44,401 nt of DNA, taken from Rhodoferax sp. OV413. GTDB lineage: Bacteria; Pseudomonadota; Gammaproteobacteria; Pseudomonadales; Pseudohongiellaceae. This document shows, piece after piece, positions 32,610-40,950 of the stretch. The stretch lies in the NCBI GenBank assembly GCA_943330915.2, contig CALQJO020000022.1:1-44401 (forward strand). The letters are read 5' to 3'. Made by a program: the position numbers and the translations under genes. Below the pieces are notes generated by a model. That model was not told the DNA's origin. It did no database searches and saw only the letters and a list, made by a program, of their open reading frames with translations. How positions within the stretch are numbered: position 1 is the first letter of the stretch; each line of letters opens with the position of its first letter.

Positions 32610-34277
32610 ATGCACACAACAGTTCGCTGTTTCTGTTTTCTTTTATGCCTGTGTTTCACAAGCTGTATGGTAAGCCCGACCTCCTCAGTTCGGTCAGCGT
32701 TGTACGATATCGATCAGATGTCTCGTGCGGCTGTCCAGGTCATTGTTGATAACGCAACGGGATCTGGCACATTGATTATTGTTGACGGCACGCCCACGGT
32801 GTTTACCAACCGCCATGTGGTAGAGGGTTTCGACCAAGCCACGATCGCTGTATTGTCTGACCCGAATGCGCCCGCTCAGGCCATGTTTATCGCTGACTTG
32901 GTTGGCTTCTCTCAGGAATATGACTTTGCAGTCTACACACTGACTTCTGATCTGCAAGGCAACTCGATTTCAGTGGATCAGTTGCGCGATGGCACTTTTG
33001 GTATACAGATCCCCGACATTAGCGTTCAGGACACCAATGACAAAGACAGCGATGTCCGTCGGGGTGACAGCGTAGGTATTTTTGGGTACCCCGGCATCGG
33101 TGAAGATGAACTGGTGTACACCACCGGCATCATTTCCTCTGTGCAGTACGGTGAATACAAAGGCCAAAGATTGCCAATGTGGTATCGCACTACCGCAGAA
33201 ATGTCACCGGGAAACAGTGGTGGTATGGCGCTGGGCGGTAATGGTGAATTTATTGGCATTCCCACCAGTGTGACGACCGAGAATCTGACCGGAGGACGTC
33301 TGGGAAGCCTGTTGGCGGTCCCTTTTGTGCTGGCAATTCTTGAGGACGAGAACGGACTGGTAGCATCCTGGACTGATCTAAACTCTGATCGGGCCGATCT
33401 CGAATTGAATTTTTTGCAGGAGCCAGGCTTTGGTTCTGTGACATTGACCCCGGATGAATTGAGTGAGCCGTACTTTTCTGAACTCATTTCTGGTGGCAGT
33501 GTCGATGTCGCCTATCTTGGTGAAAACTGTGTCGGTTATGCGGCAACCAACCCGGATTTCCGAATTCAGCTCAGTGACGATATGACAGGTTTGAATGTCC
33601 TGTTTTTTGCGGGTGATGAGAACTCCGACACCACTTTAATTGTTAATTCACCAGACGGTGAATGGCATTGTAATGATGACCTTAGTATGGATTCCCGTAA
33701 TCCTGGCATGATGTTCTCTGCTGCACCAGCCGGACAGTATGATGTCTGGGTAGGCAGCTATGACCGTGATGATTCTGTGTCAGGTGTGCTAGCCCTTATT
33801 GATGGTGCGGGCGTTGATTTGGCGGCGTCAGAGATCACAGGCCTTGCGGGTGGACTCGATTTTGCAGCATCTCCCTATTATGGTTCCACAGAACTCAGCG
33901 CAGGATTCACTCCAGATCCACACACGGTCAAGATCAGTGCGGGAGGTTCTTTTGACGTCAGTGCGGCGCAGTATGGCAGCGAGTGCAACGGTTATGCTTC
34001 CAGCGCCCCAGACTATCAATTGAACTGGAGTGGAGACACGGCTTCCCTGCAACTTTATTTTGTAGCAGCGAACATAACAGATGACGCCACCCTGATTGTT
34101 AACAACCCGGATGGAACGTGGTTATGCAACGATGACTCACCAGTCTCTTTGAATCCGGGAGTCACCATCAACAACCCGGTTGCTGGCCGATACGATATCT
34201 GGGTGGGTTCCTATTCTCAGGGCGAGTTCATCAGTGGCGAATTAAACATCACCGAGTTGCTTACTGACATACCTTGA
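32610..34277 (+). CDS. Secreted trypsin-like serine protease with two C-terminal PPC-like repeats
   Basis: A 555-residue exported protease. The N-terminus is hydrophobic and Cys-rich with a possible lipobox (FTSC, Cys19). The chymotrypsin-fold domain shows a full triad: His69 in TNRHVVEG, Asp105 in EYDFAVYT and Ser203 in SPGNSGGM. After about residue 270 come two related C-terminal modules (about 275-395 and 430-550). Each contains TLIVN-x-PDG-x-W-x-CNDD, an NPG turn and YD-x-WVGSY, resembling bacterial pre-peptidase C-terminal domains that aid secretion or substrate binding. No PDZ domain, so it is not a standard DegP. Its stop is 1 bp from the convergent purT stop. Confidence 0.82.
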   Translation: MHTTVRCFCFLLCLCFTSCMVSPTSSVRSALYDIDQMSRAAVQVIVDNATGSGTLIIVDGTPTVFTNRHVVEGFDQATIAVLSDPNAPAQAMFIADLVGFSQEYDFAVYTLTSDLQGNSISVDQLRDGTFGIQIPDISVQDTNDKDSDVRRGDSVGIFGYPGIGEDELVYTTGIISSVQYGEYKGQRLPMWYRTTAEMSPGNSGGMALGGNGEFIGIPTSVTTENLTGGRLGSLLAVPFVLAILEDENGLVASWTDLNSDRADLELNFLQEPGFGSVTLTPDELSEPYFSELISGGSVDVAYLGENCVGYAATNPDFRIQLSDDMTGLNVLFFAGDENSDTTLIVNSPDGEWHCNDDLSMDSRNPGMMFSAAPAGQYDVWVGSYDRDDSVSGVLALIDGAGVDLAASEITGLAGGLDFAASPYYGSTELSAGFTPDPHTVKISAGGSFDVSAAQYGSECNGYASSAPDYQLNWSGDTASLQLYFVAANITDDATLIVNNPDGTWLCNDDSPVSLNPGVTINNPVAGRYDIWVGSYSQGEFISGELNITELLTDIP

Positions 34278-34278
34278 G

Positions 34279-35460
34279 TCATAAGGTGACAGAGATTTTA
34301 CTGATCACTCTCAGTGCTTTTTGAACCGCCAGTTCAGTATTGTTGTCTTTGGCAAGCGCAACACCGAGTCGACGCTCACCGTTCACCTCTGGCTTGCCAA
34401 ACAGGCGCAGTTCTGTGTCAGGTTCAGTCAGCGCCTCGTGAAGATTTCCGTATTGCATGTCGCGCGACGTGCCTGCCACCAACAGCACAGCAGAAGCAGA
34501 TGGGCCAGTTTGTCTGATCACCGGTACTGGCAAGCCGAGTATGGCGCGTGCATGGAGCGCAAACTCGGACAGGTTCTGCGATATCAGCGTTACCAACCCG
34601 GTATCGTGGGGCCGCGGAGAGACTTCGCTGAAATAAACCTCATCACCTTTAACAAACAACTCGACACCAAACAGCCCGCGTCCGCCCAGGGATTCAGTGA
34701 CAGCAGTGGCAATGCGCTGCGCCTCAGCCAACGCAGCGTCTGACATACGCTGTGGTTGCCATGATTCGCGATAGTCGCCACGTTCCTGACGGTGACCAAT
34801 AGGTGCACAGAAACTGGTGCCATCACGGTGGCGAACCGTCAACAAGGTGATTTCGTAATCAAAATGGATAAACCCTTCAACAATCACTTTGCCTTTGCCC
34901 GAGCGGCCGCCAGACTGAGCGTAATCCCACGCCAGAAGCGCCTCAGCGTCGGTTCGCACGGTGCTTTGACCTTTGCCTGAGGATGACATGATGGGTTTAA
35001 CAACACAGGGCATGCCGATCTGTTTTACGGCCTCCAGATACTGCTCGAGCGTTTCAGAAAATTGATAGGGCGAGGTCGCTAACCCAAGTTCTTCGGCAGC
35101 CAGACGGCGGATGCCTTCGCGATTCATAGTCAGGCGTGCTGCACGCGCCGTGGGTATCACGTGCCAGCCTTCGGATTCCAAAGCCACCAGTTCGTCGGTG
35201 GCAATAGCCTCACTTTCCGGACTAATAAAGGCTGGTTGTTCACTCTCAATGAGCGCTCTGAGCGCTGCACCGTCAAGCATGTTGATCACATGACTGCGAT
35301 GTGCCACCTGCATGGCGGGCGCATTCTCATAACGATCCACGGCAATGACTTCGCAACCGAGGCGCATAAGTTCAATAACAACTTCTTTGCCTAGTTCACC
35401 ACTGCCTAGCAACATAATCCGGGTTGCGTGAGGTGATAAAGGTGTTCCGATTGAGCACAT
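34279..35460 (-). CDS. purT: Formate-dependent phosphoribosylglycinamide formyltransferase PurT
   Basis: A 393-residue ATP-grasp enzyme, the same length as E. coli PurT (392). It uses formate and ATP to convert GAR to FGAR in purine synthesis, replacing folate-dependent PurN. The N-terminus [16 protein letters not shown], then VAVDRY-type and [13 protein letters not shown] stretches, match PurT closely; the ATP-grasp part has [12 protein letters not shown] and [13 protein letters not shown] 35460 aligns with the known start; the longer frame to 35532 is not needed. It lies 68 bp downstream of the methyltransferase gene on the same strand. Confidence 0.96.
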   Translation of the reverse strand: MCSIGTPLSPHATRIMLLGSGELGKEVVIELMRLGCEVIAVDRYENAPAMQVAHRSHVINMLDGAALRALIESEQPAFISPESEAIATDELVALESEGWHVIPTARAARLTMNREGIRRLAAEELGLATSPYQFSETLEQYLEAVKQIGMPCVVKPIMSSSGKGQSTVRTDAEALLAWDYAQSGGRSGKGKVIVEGFIHFDYEITLLTVRHRDGTSFCAPIGHRQERGDYRESWQPQRMSDAALAEAQRIATAVTESLGGRGLFGVELFVKGDEVYFSEVSPRPHDTGLVTLISQNLSEFALHARAILGLPVPVIRQTGPSASAVLLVAGTSRDMQYGNLHEALTEPDTELRLFGKPEVNGERRLGVALAKDNNTELAVQKALRVISKISVTL

Positions 35461-35528
35461 AAATGATCCGGTCTGACAGTGAAAAAAAACGAGGTTCGAC
35501 TCTAGCGGATTTAAAAGCAGCCAGCAAA

Positions 35529-36302
35529 TCAACGTGGCTTGCAGGCGACCACCAGCACATTAAAACTGCTGCCATTCCATGGCTGCAAACAATCATAATC
35601 ATGTTCGAGGAAAGTAGACTCAAAGCCGATGGACAGCAACCATGCGCTTAAACTACTGAATTCAAGTGCGGTCATGACATGTTGATCCTGCCAACTATCT
35701 TTCTGGACAGTGATACCCGGCTCTTGCGCTGGCTCGCGGGTGATAGACAAATGCAGATCCATCGTTTCCCCCTCCCCTTGGTAGCTCCAGCCTGAGACAA
35801 AAGTCAGCTGGCTGCTCTCTGCAACTGAATGTGAGGTCACAACATGGCGATTGGTAATGCCTTTGATATCGACGGCGTTAAAAATGAACACGCCCCCGGG
35901 TTGAAGTGCATCATAGACGCGTTTTAATGTTTGTTTTAATGCGCTGACCGGGTGGCTGTAATGTAAGGAATACAAAAAACAAGTGATGAGGTCATAGCGA
36001 TCTGCAGTTTCAAACGCTGACATATCACTGAGGATAAAGGCAGCATCAGGGCAACGCTTCGCCGCTTGCGCCAGCATTTCTGCACTGTTATCCAGACCGG
36101 TTGCCGTGAATCCCAGAGACTGCATGATTTGTATGTGCGCGCCGGTACCACAGGCAAGATCAAGGTACTGACGCCCGTCAGTTTGCGCAAAACACTCAAA
36201 TATCCGACTGGTAAATGCACATTGCCCTGCATAGTCAACGTCTGCGCAGAACAAATCGTAGTAGGCTGACAGATTGGTGTAGAGATTGCCGTTATGAATC
36301 AT
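35529..36302 (-). CDS. SAM-dependent methyltransferase (class I)
   Basis: A 257-residue Rossmann methyltransferase. Motif I is [10 protein letters not shown], motif [13 protein letters not shown], and post-[13 protein letters not shown] with [10 protein letters not shown]. The N-terminal [10 protein letters not shown] is typical of small-molecule methyltransferases of the Ubi/Coq-like fold. Substrate unknown. ATG 36302 was chosen as it begins the conserved part, although no good ribosome site is visible; a TTG at 36347 is an alternative. Divergent from the NhaC-type antiporter and probably co-transcribed with purT. Confidence 0.8.
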   Translation of the reverse strand: MIHNGNLYTNLSAYYDLFCADVDYAGQCAFTSRIFECFAQTDGRQYLDLACGTGAHIQIMQSLGFTATGLDNSAEMLAQAAKRCPDAAFILSDMSAFETADRYDLITCFLYSLHYSHPVSALKQTLKRVYDALQPGGVFIFNAVDIKGITNRHVVTSHSVAESSQLTFVSGWSYQGEGETMDLHLSITREPAQEPGITVQKDSWQDQHVMTALEFSSLSAWLLSIGFESTFLEHDYDCLQPWNGSSFNVLVVACKPR

Positions 36303-36467
36303 GGCTGTGTTTAAGACTGTGCACCTTGGGGGATGGGTAGTGTGCAAGGACAGTTGATGACAAGCAAGTAAACTCGGTTCTGGTTATTGTCTAAAATCTA
36401 CCGACTCGCTTTACCTTTTATCCGAACACAGCAAGAATGCTCGCACACTAACAAGGACAATAAACTC

Positions 36468-37961
36468 ATGCCTGAAATATCCCCTGATGTCACCAGTTTG
36501 ATCCCGATTCTGACAGCGCTGGTGATCTCTATTACCCTGCGCAACGTGATCGTAGGACTTTTTATTGGTTTGTTTGTGGGTGTGCTGCAGATAAACGGCC
36601 TCTCCCCTTTTGCGGCGGCCGGAATCCTGGTCAAGGATCATCTGGTACCTCAGGTAACCGACAGCTATAACGCTGGTGTGCTGGTATTGCTGGGATTTAT
36701 AGGCGGGTTTGTTGCGCTGATGGAAGGATCTGGCGGCGGCGCTGCCTTTGCACACAAAGTGACCCGCTACATCACCAATCGAATCAAATTACAGCTGTCA
36801 ATCTGGACTGGCGGCGTGATGATCTTTTTCTCGGATCTTGGTACGCCGCTGATTGTCGGCCCGGCGTTCAGACCTCTGGCAGACACCATGAAACTGTCTC
36901 GCGCAAAACTTGCCTTTATCATTGACTCTACCGCCTCTCCGGTTGCTGTCCTCGTGCCGTTTATCGGCTGGGGGGTCTACATCATGAGTTTGCTGGAACA
37001 GCAGGTTCAGGCGCTGGAAATCGATACAACTGATTACGGTGCGCTGATATCCGCTCTACCTTTCCAATTTTATGCTTGGCTTGCCGTGCTTTGTATTCCG
37101 CTGATGGCGATCATGAAGGTTGATTTCGGACCCATGCGCAAGGCTGAGATGCGCGCTCAGGAAGGCAAGGCCGTCAATGAACTTATTGATGAACCTGCTA
37201 GCGCTTTAAATGACGTACCCCACGCGCGTGCTGCTTATGTGTGGCTGCCTTTGTTGGTGCTGGGCGCGGTGCTGGCATGGATGCTGGTGCCATTGGGTTT
37301 CCCATTTGGACGCGTCAGCGGTTCAGACTTCAGGGCTGGCTTATCCACGGCTTACATCGCGGCAGGTCTTAGCCTGGTAGCACTGATGGCCTACTATGGA
37401 TCGCGGAAAATCATGGACAGTGTCCGTCAATACCTTGATGGCGTTGGACGTATGACACAAGTCGCCATCATGCTGCTGCTGGCGTGGGCATTGGGAGATC
37501 TGTTGACAGTGCTGGGAACGGATGCCTATGTCGCCCAGATCGCTGTGCAAACGATCAATCCTGTATTTTTGCCCGTGATGATTTTTATGGTGTCCTGTCT
37601 GATTTCATTTGCTACCGGTTCGTCTTGGGGCACTTACGCCATTATGATTCCGCTATCGTTGCCGGCCGCAGTTGCCGTGGGCGCGCCACTGGATGTTTGT
37701 ATTGGCGCAATTCTGTCCGGTGGTTTGTTTGGTGATCACTGCTCACCGATTTCAGAAACCACCATTCTTGCAGCAACCGGAGCAGGGTGTGATCAGTTTG
37801 AACACTTTCAGACGCAACTGCCTTACGCGCTGAGTAATGGCGCGCTTTGTATTGCAGGTTTTTTGGTGGCAGGAACACTGTCGTCAGCCTGGGTACTCGG
37901 CCCATTGATTGTTGCGCAAATGGCACTGATTTTTGCGATCAAAAGAGCACAGCGGCATTAA
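36468..37961 (+). CDS. NhaC-family Na+/H+ antiporter
   Basis: A 497-residue inner-membrane protein with about 11-12 helices of the PF03553 type. Characteristic stretches are GGFVALMEGSGGG, FFSDLGTPLIVGPAF, IDSTASPVAVLVPFIGWG, FATGSSWGTYAIM and GGLFGDHCSPISETT. NhaC proteins exchange Na+ for H+, and relatives such as MleN exchange organic acids. The ion and any co-substrate are not decided. ATG 36468 has AAGGA upstream (36453); an upstream in-frame extension to 36387 is not supported. Sodium cycling fits a marine cell. Confidence 0.9.
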   Translation: MPEISPDVTSLIPILTALVISITLRNVIVGLFIGLFVGVLQINGLSPFAAAGILVKDHLVPQVTDSYNAGVLVLLGFIGGFVALMEGSGGGAAFAHKVTRYITNRIKLQLSIWTGGVMIFFSDLGTPLIVGPAFRPLADTMKLSRAKLAFIIDSTASPVAVLVPFIGWGVYIMSLLEQQVQALEIDTTDYGALISALPFQFYAWLAVLCIPLMAIMKVDFGPMRKAEMRAQEGKAVNELIDEPASALNDVPHARAAYVWLPLLVLGAVLAWMLVPLGFPFGRVSGSDFRAGLSTAYIAAGLSLVALMAYYGSRKIMDSVRQYLDGVGRMTQVAIMLLLAWALGDLLTVLGTDAYVAQIAVQTINPVFLPVMIFMVSCLISFATGSSWGTYAIMIPLSLPAAVAVGAPLDVCIGAILSGGLFGDHCSPISETTILAATGAGCDQFEHFQTQLPYALSNGALCIAGFLVAGTLSSAWVLGPLIVAQMALIFAIKRAQRH

Positions 37962-37999
37962 AGCCGCTAGTGCATGACTCATGCGTCAATCATGTGCCA

Positions 38000-39937
38000 C
38001 TACTGAGCTGCTTGCCTGACTCTGAAAGCCAGCAGCACATTACCCGCTTGTTGGTTGAAGCGTTCATAACCAGAGCCGACAAAAATCATCCCGGCGCCGG
38101 CCGCCAGTGAATGGGCGTCGATGGATCCTCCCCGCGCTTGTGTGCCGTTAAGGGTTTCAAAATAATCAGCCGTATCAAATTCAAACAAGATACGACCATC
38201 GGCGTTATCAAACACAAACAGACGACCGTCAATGTTGCCGGCGACCAGCGCGTTGTCAATCACAAGAGGCACAGCTGAAAAGCCGTAACGTTGGGCGCAG
38301 CCTGCTACCCTGTCAGAGCGTCCATTCTCGCAATCTGGTCGGGATCGATACTCCCAGTCTGGTTCGCCGTTACTGATGTTAAATGCATAGATGCCAGAGT
38401 GAATGACATCGTCAGAGCGGTTGCCACCATTCGGGTCACTGATGGGTAACAACACTGTGTTTCCGTCCACTGCGATACCCCAGTGATTGCCGCCGAGTGC
38501 CCCACCCTCGCCGACCCGTTGCTGCCAGACAACAGCGCCATCGTCAGGATTCAGTGCCCACAGATGACCTGATTTCTGGCCTGCCAGCAATCTGTCAGTT
38601 CCATCAGCCAGGGTCACCAAGGTCGCGGCACTTCCAAAGTCCCAGTCTTTACGAATACTGTCTTCTGCTGCAGGGCAATTGGGGCCAGGATTACGGCCGG
38701 AACAGGCCATATTCCAGACATCGTCAGCAATAGCCTGAAATTGCCAACGTACCTTACCGCTATCAATCTCTAGCGCAATAATTGCGTTGCTGGTATCAGT
38801 CGCGGGCAGTGAGGTGTTCTCCCCCGTGGTGACATACAACAATCGACGTTTTTCATCCAGACTCGGACTTGACCAGATGGGAGCCCCAGAGGGGCCTCTT
38901 AAACGTGCGCCTGCGGAGTTTACAGCGCCCGTATAGCTTGCCGGAGGCATAGTCACATACGTCCACAACAATTCCCCGGTTGTGACATCCAGCGCAATCA
39001 CAGCGCCGCGTCCGTCACAGCACTCGTGATCTGGATCGGCACCGCGCGCCACGCCCGAGGCCGATACCGGTACATAAATCCGGTCTTCGAAGTGCACGGG
39101 GGCTCCCGTGAGACGTGTTGCAACGCCTTGATCAACCTCACCGGACACCTGCCATAACAACTCGCCCGACACAGGATCCAAGGCGTGCAGCCTGGCTTGT
39201 TCATCGGTGACAATCAGATATCGCTGCCCATCTTCCTGTTGGTCAGAAATAGAGGCCGGCGCCCTCAATGCCGCACCGGCGTCATATGACCATTTAACGC
39301 AGCCACTCGCGGTGTCCAGTGCCAGCACATACCCGGTTGACGCAGCCGGATAAAACAAGGTGTTATCGCTAATGACGGGTGATGATCTTAGTCCTGACAC
39401 ATTGGGGAAACCCATGGCCCACGCCAGTTCGAGGTTTTCCAGATCAGCTTTGTCCAGCCCTGCCTGTTGCGCGCTCATATTGCGAGAAAAAGCCCGGTCA
39501 ACACCCGCGCCCGCAAAGTCAATAGTCTGTAACGACACCGCTCGCTGTTCATCACTGCACAGGTTACTGGTTATCCAGCGATCATCCGGACGGGTAGCGG
39601 CCAAATACTCAATAACATCCGCACGCTGCTCGTCACTTAGCGCGCTGGCCTGTGCGGACATCAGTCCCTCGGTCAGCGTGTAGTTCAATGCCTCAGCCGT
39701 CATGTTCTGCAAGGTGCGCAGACTGGCAGCACGTGCATCACCGCCGGCATGGCAGGCAGCGCAGTAGGTCTGATAAACCAGTTCACCCGGATGCGCAGTG
39801 AGTGCAGTCTCCGTCAGAGCTGGTGTTGATGTTGGGGAATCAACAGCGGAAGGTGCCTGGGCCATCAGAGAGGAGGAAATCAGCAGGCTAACAACACAAG
39901 CGGTTAATCGTGCGGGGGCTCGAGAAATAGTACGCAT
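38000..39937 (-). CDS. PQQ-dependent quinohaemoprotein dehydrogenase, polyvinyl-alcohol-dehydrogenase-like
   Basis: A 645-residue periplasmic protein. Signal peptide to about LMA-QA (residue 27), an N-terminal cytochrome c domain with Cys59-Ala-Ala-Cys62-His63, then an eight-bladed type propeller from about residue 165 on (repeated ALD-x-x-G-x-x-x-W motifs). It has vicinal Cys-Cys in HECCDGRG, a feature of quinoprotein alcohol dehydrogenases. The order haem then propeller is that of polyvinyl alcohol dehydrogenases rather than of methanol or glucose dehydrogenases. It should oxidise an alcohol and pass electrons via haem. No pqq synthesis genes are present here. Start ATG 39937 begins the signal peptide; it is divergent from the enoyl-CoA hydratase gene. 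Confidence 0.88.
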   Translation of the reverse strand: MRTISRAPARLTACVVSLLISSSLMAQAPSAVDSPTSTPALTETALTAHPGELVYQTYCAACHAGGDARAASLRTLQNMTAEALNYTLTEGLMSAQASALSDEQRADVIEYLAATRPDDRWITSNLCSDEQRAVSLQTIDFAGAGVDRAFSRNMSAQQAGLDKADLENLELAWAMGFPNVSGLRSSPVISDNTLFYPAASTGYVLALDTASGCVKWSYDAGAALRAPASISDQQEDGQRYLIVTDEQARLHALDPVSGELLWQVSGEVDQGVATRLTGAPVHFEDRIYVPVSASGVARGADPDHECCDGRGAVIALDVTTGELLWTYVTMPPASYTGAVNSAGARLRGPSGAPIWSSPSLDEKRRLLYVTTGENTSLPATDTSNAIIALEIDSGKVRWQFQAIADDVWNMACSGRNPGPNCPAAEDSIRKDWDFGSAATLVTLADGTDRLLAGQKSGHLWALNPDDGAVVWQQRVGEGGALGGNHWGIAVDGNTVLLPISDPNGGNRSDDVIHSGIYAFNISNGEPDWEYRSRPDCENGRSDRVAGCAQRYGFSAVPLVIDNALVAGNIDGRLFVFDNADGRILFEFDTADYFETLNGTQARGGSIDAHSLAAGAGMIFVGSGYERFNQQAGNVLLAFRVRQAAQ

Positions 39938-40052
39938 CGGATATCTCGTGATCTTATGGTTATTGCCGCAGTAAATCAGAAAACCATGGTATTGGCCAGA
40001 TGTTGACCGGGTATCCAAGCCTTCAGATCAGGCTGTATAGTCGGCCTTTTAC

Positions 40053-40089
40053 ACACATGGAGAGAACACACATGGAGAGAGCACACATG
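40053..40089 (+). repeat. 15-bp tandem repeat carrying ribosome site and start codon
   Basis: ACACATGGAGAGAAC (40053-40067), ACACATGGAGAGAGC (40068-40082) and a partial ACACATG (40083-40089). The three ATGs (40057, 40072, 40087) are in frame, and GGAGAGA precedes each of the last two. Confidence 0.9.
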
Positions 40090-40950
40090 AACGTTCCGGG
40101 CACCAACCCTGACCGCATCGTATTAACCGTGAAAGACGGGATCGCAGATGTCCGGTTAACACGCGAGGACAAACGTAACGCATTGGACAGCGAGATGTTC
40201 AGCTCAATCGCAGCGATGGGTGAACACATCAGAACACTGAACAATGTCCGGGTAGTGGTGTTGTCAGGCAAGGGTGCATCGTTTTGCGCCGGCCTGGACT
40301 TTGCTTCTTTCCACACCATGGCAGCGGGTGGCTCAGCCACAGGATTTAAGAAAGATGGGCAGTTTAACGCCGGCTCGCTCAGTGACGATGGTTTAACGCA
40401 TCTTGCGCAAAAAATCTGCTGGATCTGGCAACAAATTCCTGTGCCGGTGATTGCAGCGATTCACGGTCATGCCTTGGGCGGTGGTATTCAATTAGCACTA
40501 GCCAGTGATATTCGTTTTGTACATCCGGATACACAAATGTCTGTGCGCGAGATCTACTGGGGCATCATCCCCGATATGACCGGCACTCTGACTCTGTCGC
40601 GGCTTGTGCGCCCGGACATTGCTAAAGAACTGGTGTTCACTGGAAAAATTATCGATGGTCGTGAAGCATTTGCGATTGGCCTGGCGACACATCTGTCAGA
40701 TGAACCTTACATGGCGGCCATGGGATTAGCGGCCGACATTGCCAGTCGCAATCCACATGCCGTGCGTGCGGCTAAACACCTGTTGAACTTGCAGGCCAAT
40801 GCCGGCGCCGCGGACCAATTTGCCGCGGAAAGGCAACAGATTTTTGCGTTGATGGGATCTCCCAACCAGAAAGAAGCCGTGGCTGCACATTTCGAAAAAC
40901 GCGCAGCGGTGTTTAGTGATCCCGATCGGGCTCAGGAGCCCAGTCGATAA
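40087..40950 (+). CDS. Enoyl-CoA hydratase/isomerase (crotonase family)
   Basis: A 287-residue crotonase-fold enzyme. The oxyanion-hole segments are SFCAGLDFASF and HGHALGGGIQLALASDIRFV; Glu in SVREIYWGIIPDM and the following Asp occupy the catalytic positions. Such enzymes hydrate enoyl-CoA or isomerise dienoyl-CoA in beta-oxidation. The start at 40087 was preferred because the conserved part follows and GGAGAGAG is well placed. The in-frame ATGs at 40072 and 40057 within a 15-bp repeat may also be used. The 3' end overlaps the convergent DUF5916 gene by 19 bp. A palindrome AGCCT-N7-AGGCT (40018-40034) abuts a TATAGT box upstream. Confidence 0.88.
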   Translation: MNVPGTNPDRIVLTVKDGIADVRLTREDKRNALDSEMFSSIAAMGEHIRTLNNVRVVVLSGKGASFCAGLDFASFHTMAAGGSATGFKKDGQFNAGSLSDDGLTHLAQKICWIWQQIPVPVIAAIHGHALGGGIQLALASDIRFVHPDTQMSVREIYWGIIPDMTGTLTLSRLVRPDIAKELVFTGKIIDGREAFAIGLATHLSDEPYMAAMGLAADIASRNPHAVRAAKHLLNLQANAGAADQFAAERQQIFALMGSPNQKEAVAAHFEKRAAVFSDPDRAQEPSR

